DNA of 64,000 nucleotides, from NCBI GenBank assembly GCA_963555705.1, contig OY743176.1, positions 60,338,040 through 60,402,039 on the forward strand. The letters are read 5' to 3'. This document shows positions 35,072 through 46,686 of this stretch, in pieces; position 1 is the stretch's first letter, and each line of letters starts with the position of its first letter. Under the pieces are notes generated by a model, which was not told the DNA's origin, did no database searches, and saw only the letters and a program-made list of their open reading frames with translations. A program made the position numbers and the translations under genes. This DNA is from Ligustrum vulgare. Its lineage: Eukaryota; Streptophyta; Magnoliopsida; Lamiales; Oleaceae.

Positions 35072-35751
35072 GACAAGAAAAAACTTAAAAAATTTGATAA
35101 GTACTACTCGCCAACAAGGTGCACATTCTCTTCTGGAAATTCATCATTAGAAATTCCACAATTAAGTATACTTGACTTTGAGTAATTCTATGATGAGTGA
35201 CCATCTGGAAAATTTTCTAGGGAGCGTTCGAGTGAGGATAAAACATATTAAAAAGATTCGTTGGTACAGTGGGGACAATCTTCGATCTTTAAGCGAATCT
35301 GGGTCGTTATAAATGGTATCTCTAGGAGAAATTCGGGAACTAAGTTATATGTGGGATAAAGTACTACGCCATAGGGCGGGACCTATCTCTTGAATCTATA
35401 GGAGCCACTTCTAGAATCCAACGCCTGATAATGATCCTCTAATAGTTTAAGCGATGCGAAAACGTTGCGAATATAACGGGGGGTGATTGTAATACACAGA
35501 CCAAGAAAAATTTAAAAGATTTGATAGATACTATTCATAAAAATAAGGTGGACATTCTTTTCCAAAAGTCTATCGTTAAAAATTCCACATTTAAGCGTGC
35601 TTGACTTGAAGCAATTTTATGATGGGTGACTCTTTGGAAAATTTCTCAGGGAGCATGTGAGTGAGGACAAAATATACTGAAAAGACCTATGTTGATATAG
35701 TGAGGACAGTTGTCAATCTATAAGGCAATCCATATCGTTACACCCATTATG
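35072..35751 (+). repeat. Direct duplication of a retroelement-like segment
   Basis: Two diverged copies of about 250 bp start at 35,072 and 35,498 (period 426 bp). Shared words are aatttgata, gcttgacttgaa/acttgactttga, atgatgggtgac/atgatgagtgacc and agggagc. This could be an LTR pair of a small TRIM-like element, but TG/CA ends and a target duplication were not found. Confidence 0.6.
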
Positions 35752-35783
35752 AATTTGATGTGGAATTTGCAAAAAAACAAATA

Positions 35784-36063
35784 TCTCCTCCATCCCGTAA
35801 AGATAGACTTGTGTTCCTTATTTGTCTGTATCATATTATAGGTTACTTTCCATATTGAAAGTCAACATATTTTTAAATTTTCTAATTTGGTCTTATTTAA
35901 TATTCATTATTATCAACAAATATAAAATAATCATATTTATTACATTATTTAATGTAGGGATATAATAGTAAAATGTAAAAAGAATTTATATTTCCAACTA
36001 CGTTAATTGACATTTTCTTAATTTATGTGAAAATAGGAGCAAACCTTCACGGGACGGAGAGAG
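35784..36063. mobile_element. Stowaway MITE
   Basis: Ends ctcctccatcccgtaaagat and the inverse cacgggacggagagag, flanked by TA (35,782-35,783; 36,064-36,065). About 280 bp. Confidence 0.88.
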
Positions 36064-36074
36064 TAATAATATAA

Positions 36075-36239
36075 GCCTCTGTTTGTTAAAATTTTGGTGT
36101 TTAAAAACATGTTTTTTTATATTTTCTAGGTAATATGTGTGGTTAAAAAATAGAAAGAAAAATTATATATGGTTAAAAGATGATTTGAGAAATTGTGTTA
36201 TTTAAAAATTTATTTTTTTAACTTTTTCCAAACAGAGGC
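36075..36239. mobile_element. Tourist-like MITE
   Basis: Inverted ends gcctctgtttg and caaacagaggc with TAA duplication at 36,072-36,074 and 36,240-36,242. 165 bp. It lies 11 bp from the preceding Stowaway. Confidence 0.88.
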
Positions 36240-36520
36240 TAAAGTCCTACAATTATTTTTGACTTGACCATTTAAATTTACGGTTTGTCATTCTTTAGTA
36301 TGATATTTATGGGTTGAAGTGTACCCAGAGTGTTTTAAAGGGATATTCTCTTTGTCTCATAAAGATAAACTTACTCATAATTTACACAGATTAAGAAACT
36401 ATCAATTAATGTAACTGGTAATATAATTTTTTTTACATTTTATTAATATATTCCTACATTAAATAACGTAATAAATATGATTATTTTATATTTGTTGATA
36501 ATAATAGATATTAAATAAAG

Positions 36521-36722
36521 CAATGTTCTAAAATGCGTAATGCGTCGAGGTCGAGAATTAAGAATTACAAGTTTAGGCGTGTCAATGCGAAGAATATGAC
36601 ATGCGAAGAATAAGCGTCATAATGCGTTTCGTATTTTTAATATTATTTTAATTACTTTAAGACATTAAATATATTTTAATATAAAAAAATTAGATTTTTT
36701 ACAATTTATATATATAAAATAA

Positions 36723-36798
<76 letters not shown>

Positions 36799-36977
36799 AA
36801 AAGCCCGGAACAGGCGGTGCCTAGTCGGGATTAGGCGGCGCCTAGGCGAGATTAGACGCCCCTAGACGGTTAAAAAAAAAACGTTGACCGCATTTTTACG
36901 CGCATATCACTTATTCGACGCGTTTTGGCCATGCATCGCGCCTCGGCGGCGCATTTTTCGCGCATTTTAGAACACTG
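36521..36977 (+). mobile_element. hAT-type MITE nested in a Stowaway
   Basis: Ends CAATGTTCTAAAATGCG and the inverse CGCATTTTAGAACACTG, with an exact 8-bp duplication AAATAAAG (36,513-36,520 and 36,978-36,985). An (AT)n microsatellite occupies 36,722-36,794. A second copy in opposite orientation is at 52,738-53,095. Confidence 0.93.
36722..36794. repeat. (AT)n microsatellite
   Basis: Nearly perfect AT dinucleotide run inside the hAT MITE; absent from the sister copy at 52.7 kb. Confidence 0.95.
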
Positions 36978-37092
36978 AAATAAAGGCATATTGAAAAGCT
37001 TAAAAATATGTTAACTTTCAATAAAGAAATTGACCTATAATTTGGAACAAACAAATAAGGAATACAAATCTATTTTTATGGGACGGAGAAAG

Positions 37093-38976
37093 TATATAAA
37101 GGACCTATAAAGAAACTCAACAATATTCATGGTCATATTAATTATCCATTATTGGAGCAAATGAATTAAGATAATCATATTTATATAATATTTAATTGGG
37201 CAAAAAGGCGTTGAGGGGTTATTTTCGAGAAATGCGTTTGCCTAATTTAGGCAATCATTTTATGGACACCAGTAACAAGCACGTACTTGCATTGCACATT
37301 TTATATATATGATGAATATTAAAGTGATTTTTTAAATATTAATACTATTTTTGAAAGTAGTTGACGTTATTCATACTGTTAGAAGAAAATTGTAAATTGT
37401 AAATTCAATTCAATTTTCAATATATTAATATTTTATTGAAAATTTCATCAAGTTTTTCAAAATATATATATATATTAGACAATTATTTAAAATGTCGGTA
37501 TAATAAATAAATCGTGTGTGATATATTAAGAAGTAATCTGATATCATAAAATATTAAGCAAATCAATAATTGTCTTTTAAAATATTTACGAGAATTCGCG
37601 AAAAAATGTGAAAAATTATGCATATATAAATTAAATTAATTGTTAACATATTTTTATAATAATTTGTTTTTTTAATATTATGCTCATGTTTAGAAGAAAT
37701 TAAAATAAGATTTTAATTTAAGTCAAAGTCAACAATTAATTTTAATAACACATTTAATCGGACCAACAACTTTTCTACCTCATTTTATTAATTTTTATCG
37801 AAATATGTTAAACATATGATTTAATCTTCACCAAATAGTGACTATAGAAGTTAAACTAAAATTTCAGTTTTGATTTTTTTCTTTTTCAAAATTTTTTGAA
37901 ATTATATATTTTAGCCCCTTTTTATTTATGTTTTCTAAGTAGAATTTATGGTTAAAAATTGAAGAGAGAAAATATGTGTGATTAAAAAGTGATGTTGAAA
38001 ATTATGTTGATTATAACACCCAATTGCCAATGGTGCCTTATATTATTAATTAGAAAATAATTAATTTTTTTTTCTTTTTATATAAACCACAATTGATGGT
38101 TTTGATAAAAATTTAAATTGATTTAAAAATAAAAAGTTTCATACTCATCTTACTTTAAAAATAAAATCTAATTTATCGATAACTAAAGCAAAATTTAAAA
38201 ATAGAAAAAATTTATGAAAAACGTAAACATATTCTTTGGATTGTTCAAAGAGTGTTTATAAACGAAATAATATTGTCCATTAAAGAGCTAATAAAAGATA
38301 ATTGTATGAATTAAAGATAAAAAAATTCAATTAAACGCATAAACGCACTCTTTGAATTGTTCAATGGAATTATCACGAGAAATAAAATATGATAGGACAA
38401 TATTCTAAAGTAAATTAAAAAGTAAAGAAGCAAAATTAATATTAATTGATATTAAAGTTTTAATATATTTTTAGTTTATAATGATGATATTTGTAATTAC
38501 ATATTATGCATCTCGTCTAAATAAAAAATTTTAAGGACAGTACGCAAATTCAAATAAATAATAAGAATTAAATTTTTATGTAACAATTTTATTCTAAAAA
38601 AAGTTTTAAACACCTACTTCAAAATATAAATATACACTTAGTTGTTGGATATTTGCCTCAAATTGTCGAAAGCTGAAGGACATAAATTGTAATTGAAATA
38701 AGTTTTGTAATTCAATTGGAATGAGATAGAAATCATAATAGAAAGAGAATTTTGACAGACTTCTACAAATTGATTGCGTGGAATTGAAGAAGTAATTAAT
38801 GGTTGAAATTGATCTTCTACAAGTTAGTGATTGTGTGTCCCAATGAAAATTAAAATAGAATTTCCTTTCTCTGTTAGTGTCCTAGTGAGGTAATTAATTG
38901 CACAAGTGCTATTGACCAAGGCAACTAACTTTTCACAGTCCAAGTCGAATTGTTATCGCCGAAGATGTGATTTATC
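37093..38976. other. AT-rich non-coding DNA
   Basis: No gene or complete element recognised. Around 37,910-38,020 there is a ttatttatgttttctaagt segment followed by gagagaaaatatgtgtg, a word seen at 5,080, 36,120 and 53,610 inside or near Tourist-like MITEs, so a degraded MITE is likely. Confidence 0.45.
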
Positions 38977-39907
38977 CACTGGCGGATCCAGCTATGGGCG
39001 AGCCGGTTCGGCCGCTCGTGCTGGATCCGACCAGATTTTAATTTATTATTATTATTATTATTATTATTAAAAAAATGTAACAGTCTAGTAATGTGTTTGA
39101 TTGAGAGTTTAATGTGTTTGATTGGTTTAATTTTCTATGTAAAAAAAGTGGGGATTTTTTCAACTTTTATAGTTTAATTGTCATTATTTTTCATGAAAAA
39201 TAAAGCAAAATTTAGTTACTTTAATATATATATTTTTAATTTTTTCATATATTTGTACTTGATAATAATAATGTTAATTTTTTGAAAAAAAATAAGTCAA
39301 TTAACAAAAAAAAAAAAAAGATCAAACGTGATGAAAATGGTAAAAGATTTTTCATAGAAAGTAAAATTTCCTCCCCTTAGAAAACAAATCTCTCCAAATT
39401 AAGAAAAATACCAAATTTCGAGACAAATTGAAAAACGAATTCTATGAAAAATTTAGGCAAACAAACAACGTAAAAATTGAAAAATCACTTGGAAAACGTA
39501 AGGCTATCAAACACAGTCTTATATCCATTACGTATGCCATCCGTTCAATCCATTTGATATTTTGGGAGACGATTTGTTGAATGACCGTTTGTTGATTTAC
39601 GTAGAGCGCAAAAATTTTAAACTCATTGAGAATGAAGCAATTTTGCAATGCTTTCAAAGTATGAGACCTTAGAGAATGCAGTTGTCTAAGTTTATAACTA
39701 CGAAGTATGGTTATATCATATATTTTTCTACTATTTTTGTTTGTGTTGGACTATATTTCCATATTAAATGAAATTACGTTTTAAATCATTTATATATTAG
39801 TAGATTTTTTAATATTTTTTTAATTAAATAATATTTCGCCATTGAGGGTCAACGGTCAAAGTGTCAAAATTCGCTCTAGCTCAACCAGAATCCTGGATTC
39901 GCCGCTG
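38977..39907. mobile_element. hAT-type element (CACTGGCGGATCCAG ends)
   Basis: Ends CACTGGCGGATCCAG and the inverse CTGGATTCGCCGCTG, with an exact 8-bp duplication GATTTATC (38,969-38,976 and 39,908-39,915). 931 bp with a (TTA)n run near 39,045-39,068. No transposase motif was seen; the minus-strand frame at 39,442-39,657 is not recognisable. The termini are typical of plant hAT elements. Confidence 0.9.
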
Positions 39908-40784
39908 GATTTATCTATAAATATGTATATTATTCTCTTTGTAATATAGTACCTTGATTTTCTCTGTAAGTTGTACAAAGAAGTAGAAATTTGTAAATGT
40001 GAAAAAACTTGATTATTTTTTCTGCAATACTTGTGGGTTTGGTGAGTGTAAAGTCTATATAATTATAAAAATTTATTATATTGTGAAAAGTTTTGGCGGT
40101 CCGTAAATTTTGCGTTGTTATTTTATTTTATTGTTGACACAATTATTTCTTGAACATTGGTTGAAAATTACTCCCAAATTAATTCCCAATAGAGTTCCTA
40201 TCGAATAAGGAAAGTTACCTCCGCGCGCATACTTTTGGTATCTGCACAATATTTAGTATTTTTATCATAACTTTCTCCCTTATTATCCGATTGAGACGAT
40301 TCAAAGTGATATAAAAATCTAACGAAAAGGGCTATAATTTTGATAGAAATATAATTTTTACAATTCAGGCATTAATTATGCCAAAGATGTGTCTTAATAT
40401 TCAACTAAAAATCTGGTCGAAATCTTTTGAGTTTGGAATTGATTTTTGGTAATATTTTGATCGCATTCCATTCATTTTTGGCTTTTAATTGATTCCAATT
40501 GACTCCTAGCAATCTTTAAAGTATCATCTTTTTTTTTTCGAATCAACCACTTGATATTTGCAATTTGGCACTCAAACTTTGAATTTCATCATTTTTGTCA
40601 ATGTTATTCCATTTTCTCTGTTTAACATCAAAACATGTCAAAACTCGAGTTTTTCCTAAAATAAACAAAACAACGCATATTTTAACAATCACATCCTAAA
40701 ACACTTATAATTATCTAATTAAGGTCAAGATAATAAATAAGAAAAAAGTAATTATCAGAGGACACCGATCTTTTGTTTTTAATA
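39908..40784. other. Non-coding spacer
   Basis: No gene recognised on either strand. Confidence 0.5.
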
Positions 40785-41150
40785 CTAGTTTTGGTGCGTG
40801 TGTTGCACATATATTGTCAGTATTTTCCTATCAGAGAAGGTTCGAATAATGATTTCTTATTTGATATTCTCCATGTCCCATAAAGATAGACTCATTTCTA
40901 TTTTACACGGATTAAGAAAACATAATTATTATATGTTGGAACTATAAATTTGTTTACATTTTACCTAATATACTCCTACAGTAATTAAATAATAAGTAAT
41001 TCATATGTGTTGATAACAATGCATAATAAATATGGGTATATTGAAAAATTAAGATATTAATATAATCTCAATAAGGAAAGTAACCTATAATTTGGGACAA
41101 ATCAAAAAGGAAAATTAAAGAAAAAAATTAATGAAAGAGGAAATACATTG
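40785..41150 (-). mobile_element. Helitron-like 3' end and truncated Stowaway
   Basis: On the minus strand a GTGC...GCAC stem is followed by CAAAA and CTAG at 40,788-40,785 then T, a plausible decayed Helitron 3' terminus. From 40,867, ctccatgtcccataaagata begins a Stowaway MITE whose interior matches the copies at 35.8 and 36.3 kb up to about 41,110; its right end is lost. Confidence 0.5.
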
Positions 41151-41384
41151 CTAATGGATCATTTTAAATAACTAAAATTTTGCTACAGTTTAGTAATTCG
41201 AAAATAATGTAACAAAATATTGTGCAAAGCTTCACATCAATATTAAGATATTGCTATTACGACTTTATTTGAACTATCATAATTAACTTAACGAAAACAA
41301 GTAACATAAAACGATAAAAATAGGAACATGAGAAGGTCTCCATAAAGATGTCAAAAGTAATCTTTGAATAGTTGACCTAATAAT

Positions 41385-42110
41385 GCATTAAATCCAATTG
41401 TTGCCTGCATAGTATTTAATTGGATGAATAATGCCTAAATCTAATTGGATGAATAATGCCTAAATTGATGGAAAATTCGGACAATTTGTCCGCTTGATAT
41501 TTAATTGGATGAATAGTGTATTCAATTATTGCCCGCATAGTGTTAAATTGGATGAATAGTGCCTATATTGATAAAAAAAAAATCAAGCAATTTGCACACA
41601 TATAGTGTTTAATTGGATGAATAGTGCATCCAATTGTTGCATAGTGCCTAAATTTGATGAATATTGTTTAATTACAATTAGATGAATAGTGTTTAATTGC
41701 AATCGGATGAATAGTACCGATTGCAAATTCAATTCGATGAATAATATCTAAATTGATGGAAAATTCGGGCAATTTGCTCGCATAATGTTTAATTGGATGA
41801 ATAGTATTTAATTGCAATTTGATGAATATTTAAATTGGATTAATATTGCCTAAATTGATGGAAAATTCGGGCAATTTGCTCACATAGTGTTTAGTTGCAA
41901 TTAGATGAATAGTGTTTAATTAAAATTGAATTAATAGTTCAAATTATTCAATTTTTAATTGGATGAATAATGCATCCAATTGTTGTCCATATAGTATTTA
42001 ACATGATGAAAATTGTCTAAATTAGATGAATAATATTTAATTACAATGAGATGAATAGTTAAATTGGATGAATAATGTTTAATTAAAATTGAATGAATAG
42101 TGCCAATTAT
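41385..42110. repeat. AT-rich minisatellite (GGATGAATAGTG)
   Basis: About 25 irregular units of 20-45 bp containing taattggatgaatagtg, interspersed with longer units built on aattgatggaaaattcgg. It ends about 200 bp downstream of the stop codon of DIC copy B; no such array lies downstream of copy A. Confidence 0.85.
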
Positions 42111-42327
42111 TAAATTTTTTATATGTAGAGAGATAAATATTCATGATCACACAAGTAAAAATAATAAAAAGTTTAAGAAGTCCAAAATAAAAATTTAACC
42201 GATTCATTAGTATAAGTAGAACTTTAGAAAGAATAAAAAATTACATATAATATCAGATTGCATATTCTAACAGCGTCCTATATCAAAATTGAAATCAATT
42301 ACTTGTTTATCGTCGTCATCAAAATAA

Positions 42328-43305
42328 TCAAAAATCTTTAAGCAATTTCCGAACTTGTTCCAGTGTGACAAAGAGCACCACTGTAAATGGACCTTGCCTT
42401 GAAATGGTAGGAATAAATCCTTTATAAAGAGACATGGGCCCCTCTGCTCTAATAGTTTTCATTGCACAGTCCATGGCCCCGCTGTATGGTGGGACCGTCC
42501 CTGGCTCCACCTTCATGTTCATCACCCTAGTCTTTATCACGTCCACCGGATTCGACGCCACTGACGCTACGAACCCGGCTGCGAAACTGGCGGTGATATG
42601 GGTTCCCAGCCCATCTTTCATTAATCTCTTTTCGAGAATAGTTTCTTTGAATTGATCGTATGAAGCCAGCTGCGAAGCCGTGACGATCATAGCGCGGTTT
42701 ACTGTGAGAGACGAGCCGCGCCAAAGGCTAGCCACGCCTTCGTTCTTAGCCATTTGTGATATGGCGTCCACCACGCTTTTGTAATTGCGCCGCTGTGCCA
42801 GAGGAAGCCGGCCGTCGGCTTGCATTCGGACCATTGCGACATCGGCTGGATTCCCAACGGCGGCGCCAACGCCACCGGCTATGAGTCCCGCCGAGATTTT
42901 TTTCATTAATGACATGTTGTTGGAATTGGGGTCTGTCCACTTTTGTTTGAGGATGTCATAGAGGCCCATTCTGGTGGTGGAGTAGAGTGTCTGGCGGAGG
43001 ACGGTGGCGGAGACGCCGGAGAACAGAGCGGCAGCACCGTCTTGCTGAATAATTTTCATCCCAACAGACACAAGCCCCACTCGTGGTGGTGGTGGAGGGA
43101 GGCTGATGTGGCCCATGTTGGGATGGACATGGGCGGTGGTGGTGTGAAAAGCCAAAGCAGGGCGGAGAGTCTGAAAAGCTGTCTGCGGTGGCGCCGGAGC
43201 TTCACCCTGGAGTTGCATTCGGACCTTAATCAGATCAAGAGGATGAGTGCTGCATCCTGCAACAATGGAAGCAACTCCTCCTTCAAAAAATCCCTTAAAA
43301 CCCAT
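42328..43305 (-). CDS. DIC: Mitochondrial dicarboxylate carrier, copy B
   Basis: A 325-residue intact carrier, identical to copy A at 11,553-12,530 except Val instead of Ile at residue 11. About ten base differences exist over 978 bp, nine of them silent. The three carrier signatures, the proline/histidine-rich loop and the intronless structure are as in copy A. Predicted role: exchange of dicarboxylates and inorganic anions across the inner mitochondrial membrane, a role known for plant DIC proteins. The upstream flank lacks the SINE found in copy A and keeps a TATA-like box about 250 bp from the start, so this copy has the ancestral promoter layout. Flanks are clearly more diverged than the coding region. 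Confidence 0.95.
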   Translation of the reverse strand: MGFKGFFEGGVASIVAGCSTHPLDLIKVRMQLQGEAPAPPQTAFQTLRPALAFHTTTAHVHPNMGHISLPPPPPRVGLVSVGMKIIQQDGAAALFSGVSATVLRQTLYSTTRMGLYDILKQKWTDPNSNNMSLMKKISAGLIAGGVGAAVGNPADVAMVRMQADGRLPLAQRRNYKSVVDAISQMAKNEGVASLWRGSSLTVNRAMIVTASQLASYDQFKETILEKRLMKDGLGTHITASFAAGFVASVASNPVDVIKTRVMNMKVEPGTVPPYSGAMDCAMKTIRAEGPMSLYKGFIPTISRQGPFTVVLFVTLEQVRKLLKDF

Positions 43306-43553
43306 GTCGACTCAACAAATAATGACAGAAAAAATTGAAAAACTTGATTGATTCTTGTTTAAAGAATGAAAAAAATGAATTTAGAACAAGAATTATGAAC
43401 ACCAATTGGGGGTAGAGTTTAGTTCTCTGGAAACCAAGAAATGGGAATGGAGGCCAAAAGCTACAGAGGAGAAGTGCGGAGTGTTTGGCCTTTGAGACAT
43501 GCGCAGATGAAAGGAAAATGTAGTGAATAATAAGAATGGGGGAGGAAAGGGAA

Positions 43554-43559
43554 TTTATA
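43554..43559 (-). promoter_or_regulatory. TATA-like box of DIC copy B
   Basis: TATAAA on the minus strand at the position equivalent to 13,060-13,065. The function is inferred from conservation and distance. Confidence 0.45.
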
Positions 43560-43619
43560 AGGGAAAAAATTTTTGTTTTAGGCGGCGGAGGAAAGTAGTG
43601 TTTCTTGACTGTCTCCAAC

Positions 43620-46378
43620 TTTTACGCGTTGTAGTTTATGAGGGAAGGAAGGAGGGGTGCACCTGCACTTTAGAAGTGACTTCATATTTGCCAGAATTTT
43701 AATTACAATTATTTAAAAAAAGTGTGACAAAAAAATTATCAAAATGACTGATGAAAATCTGATAAAAATTATGAATCCCATAATTGTGTAATTAATTTGA
43801 AATTTTGACCAAGTTTTTTTCAAACAAACAGTAATTTAAAATTTAAAATTACAATTACTATCAATATATGATTTTTCTATAAATCATGATGATTAAATTG
43901 AGGGAAATTTTGGTTGATACCATCTAATGAAACCCAGTAATGAAGTAATAGTTCTTTATTTGGGTTGGAATTCTTTTACTCCATATAATATAACATTCGT
44001 TCTTGAATATTTTCATATAGGTAAAGTTTTTTGAACAATAATCAATTTATTACATTAGCTAAATATTATTTGTTCTTATTTGTTTCTATTGCACAAGATG
44101 GAATTTATCGAAATAGAGAATTGATCAACTATTAAATCTTGGATGAAATTTTCTTTTACCCTTCTCTTAATATACTTTTAATAACGTCATTCTGACTTCT
44201 TCCACCTCAAAGAAATAGAATATTATATTTAGAAAATATTTCAATTACATGTCTCGTCAGTCACTAATTTTTAAAAATTTTACATGTTAAATCCTTAATG
44301 GAATGTATTATGCATGAAGAAAAATTTATAAAATAAATAAATAAAACATATTAACTTAAGCTTTAACAAGTATTCGTAATCGTAGCCATATGTTTAAAAT
44401 AGTATTAATCCTTAAATTTGAACGTTTTTTCATATCAAAATTCTTTCTTTTGAAACTTCAAATTCGAACATAGACTTTTAAGCCAACATTGTCAACCAAT
44501 TTATCATTTTAGAATCTGTTTACAAACTCGTGTTAACATTATTTTAAGGAATTAACTTTACCGATCAAATGTTTCGGTTTCTATGATTAAAAGTATGGTT
44601 CAAACTCTTGTTAAGATCAATCATTGAATATTCTTCAACAGTCAACTCATCCTGAAGGCATATTGTGTCGTAGCATGGTCAAGTCATGCAAATTAGGCGC
44701 CAGCCCTAAGAATTCTGCGCGGGAGAAAAAGTCATACTGTTGTAATTAGTCGGCTTGGTGATGGTCAAAACTGTCACTTGAATATGCTAATCCACAATTA
44801 GCACCAATCAATGATGGAAAGCTAAAGCAAGCATTGACTCGTATATTTTCAGTCTAACAAATAGGAAAAATCATGGTCAAGTGCCAATGACTCAATCTAC
44901 AACTCAAAGGTCAAATAAAGTTAATACTATGAAACAACTTTTCAAAGAAAAAAAAAAAAAAAAAACCTCCCTCCCTCTAAGACAAAATTTTGATGTTTTC
45001 CCTTATATTTTATTTATTTTTATTAAAATTAATTATTGTTTTATATTTTATATTACCGTTAGAATGTCTAATAACAAAAATTGGTTCGTAATTTTTCTTT
45101 GAAAAAAAATATATGTAACTAAACCATCTTTTGAGACATACACGAGTACAAATTATCTAAGCTTGACCTCTTGCGTTCAAATTGTGTTGAAAAAAATAAA
45201 AAATAAAAAAAAAATAAAAAAAAAATTGACTTTCTGAAATTGAAGTTGACATGGCCTCTTTGTATTTAATGGATACCTAACTCGAGTATAGAACTGGACC
45301 ACTGGCACGGCACGGCACGGCACATATGTAACCAGGGACTTGCTCAAATATCTAAACTAGAATTAGTAGAACTTTATAAAAAATTCTCTCAGTTTTCAAA
45401 TTTTAAGATTTAGAATAGCCTCTTGTCAAAAATTGTGTACGGAGAATAACAATATAAATTTGAAAGTGTGTCTTATCAAAACTAAAATTATAATAACTCT
45501 TTTGTAAATAGTGTTTACTTATCCACCAATAATTTTGATATATTTATAAATTAAATTGTAGTAAATCGTTTCAAAATGGACTCTAAGAAAACTAACAAAA
45601 TGACTAGGAAAAAGGGGAATCTTTGTTTTTTGTATTTCACAGTGAAAATCCATGTTGAATTTGTTACAACATTAAAAGCTTTAACTTTCAAAATTAAAAT
45701 TAACTTTAGTTTTCTGTTTTTTTCTTTAATTTTGATATGAATAGATTACATACCTTTCTTTTACGCAATAATTACAATTTATAAATCAATTTATAAACAA
45801 CACAATTTTTCAAACTACTTTTTAACCACAAAAATTCTTTCTCTCTAATTTTCAACCACATATTTACCTAGAAAATATCAAAATAAACAAAAATAAATTG
45901 AGGCTTAGGCCGCCGAACGGTAATGTGTGGGTTAAATTTTCCATTTAAAATGAAGTGCATTTTTTCATTGTTTAAAACATAACTTGAATTTCTATTTTCT
46001 ATACATTTTCGTACTAACTATGAGCTATAAGTTTTGCCTTGGAGCTGTGCAGTGTCGAAAGTACATGTACAAGGGAATACTACACGACCTCTTTTTTTTT
46101 TTTTTTAATTTTACTAAGACTACACGGCTTTAGGGCATCATTTTTCACGACTATCTTAGGCCAACCTTTTTATATGAACGAGTGAAGTACTTGCTTTCAG
46201 TATCTATATAATTAATATAATTTAGTATTAGAAATTTACGAAGACTGCAATGTATAACTTTAGACTGAAATTGGAGAATGAGAGGAACAACGAGAGACCA
46301 CATTATGAAATGATAGGTGAGAAATGTTGAAATAGAAGGCGAGTTAAGAAGTACACAGATTTTCAGATAACTCCATTG
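43620..46378. other. Non-coding DNA
   Basis: No gene recognised. 43,620-43,700 aligns with the copy-A upstream flank. 44,650-45,310 shows scattered similarity to 31,430-32,290. Poly-A/T tracts occur near 44,948-44,965, 45,190-45,230 and 46,090-46,105. Confidence 0.5.
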
Positions 46379-46686
46379 TCAACACCCCTTTTCATCGTCC
46401 ATTTTTTCTTGGCAAACCTTCAAGATCTGGTCTTTGAGTTGTTCACAAGATTGTTCTTGAAAATTCAGAGAAATACACCGGTTGAAATTTAATTTATCAT
46501 CAAGTGGCATATCAAGGAATTGCCTGCTTATAAGAAATAAATAAAAAAAAAAGTTAATCAAATTAATAATAAAATAGATTTTTGTCCCAAAAAAAAATAA
46601 AAAAAGTATCGAATGTGATTTGACTTACATTTGCTTGGGCGTATCGTGTACTCCACTAGAACATAGGCTGACTTTACTTGAAAAAT

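Larger units (their letters stand above)
36346..37092. mobile_element. Stowaway MITE split by a hAT MITE
   Basis: Left end ttctctttgtctcataaaga, right end atgggacggagaaag, TA at 36,344-36,345 and 37,093-37,094. The interior resembles the Stowaways at 35,784 and 40,867. It is interrupted by the element at 36,521-36,977; without it the MITE would be about 280 bp. Confidence 0.88.

Noticed and set aside
37277..37315. Possible Helitron 3' end (agcacgtacttgcattgcaca)
   Set aside because: The stem is imperfect and the CTRR end ambiguous; evidence is too weak to annotate.
46379..46561. Separate small gene downstream of the LRR fragment
   Set aside because: A short frame behind an acceptor-like site; at most a tail exon of the NLR pseudogene, with no recognisable domain.
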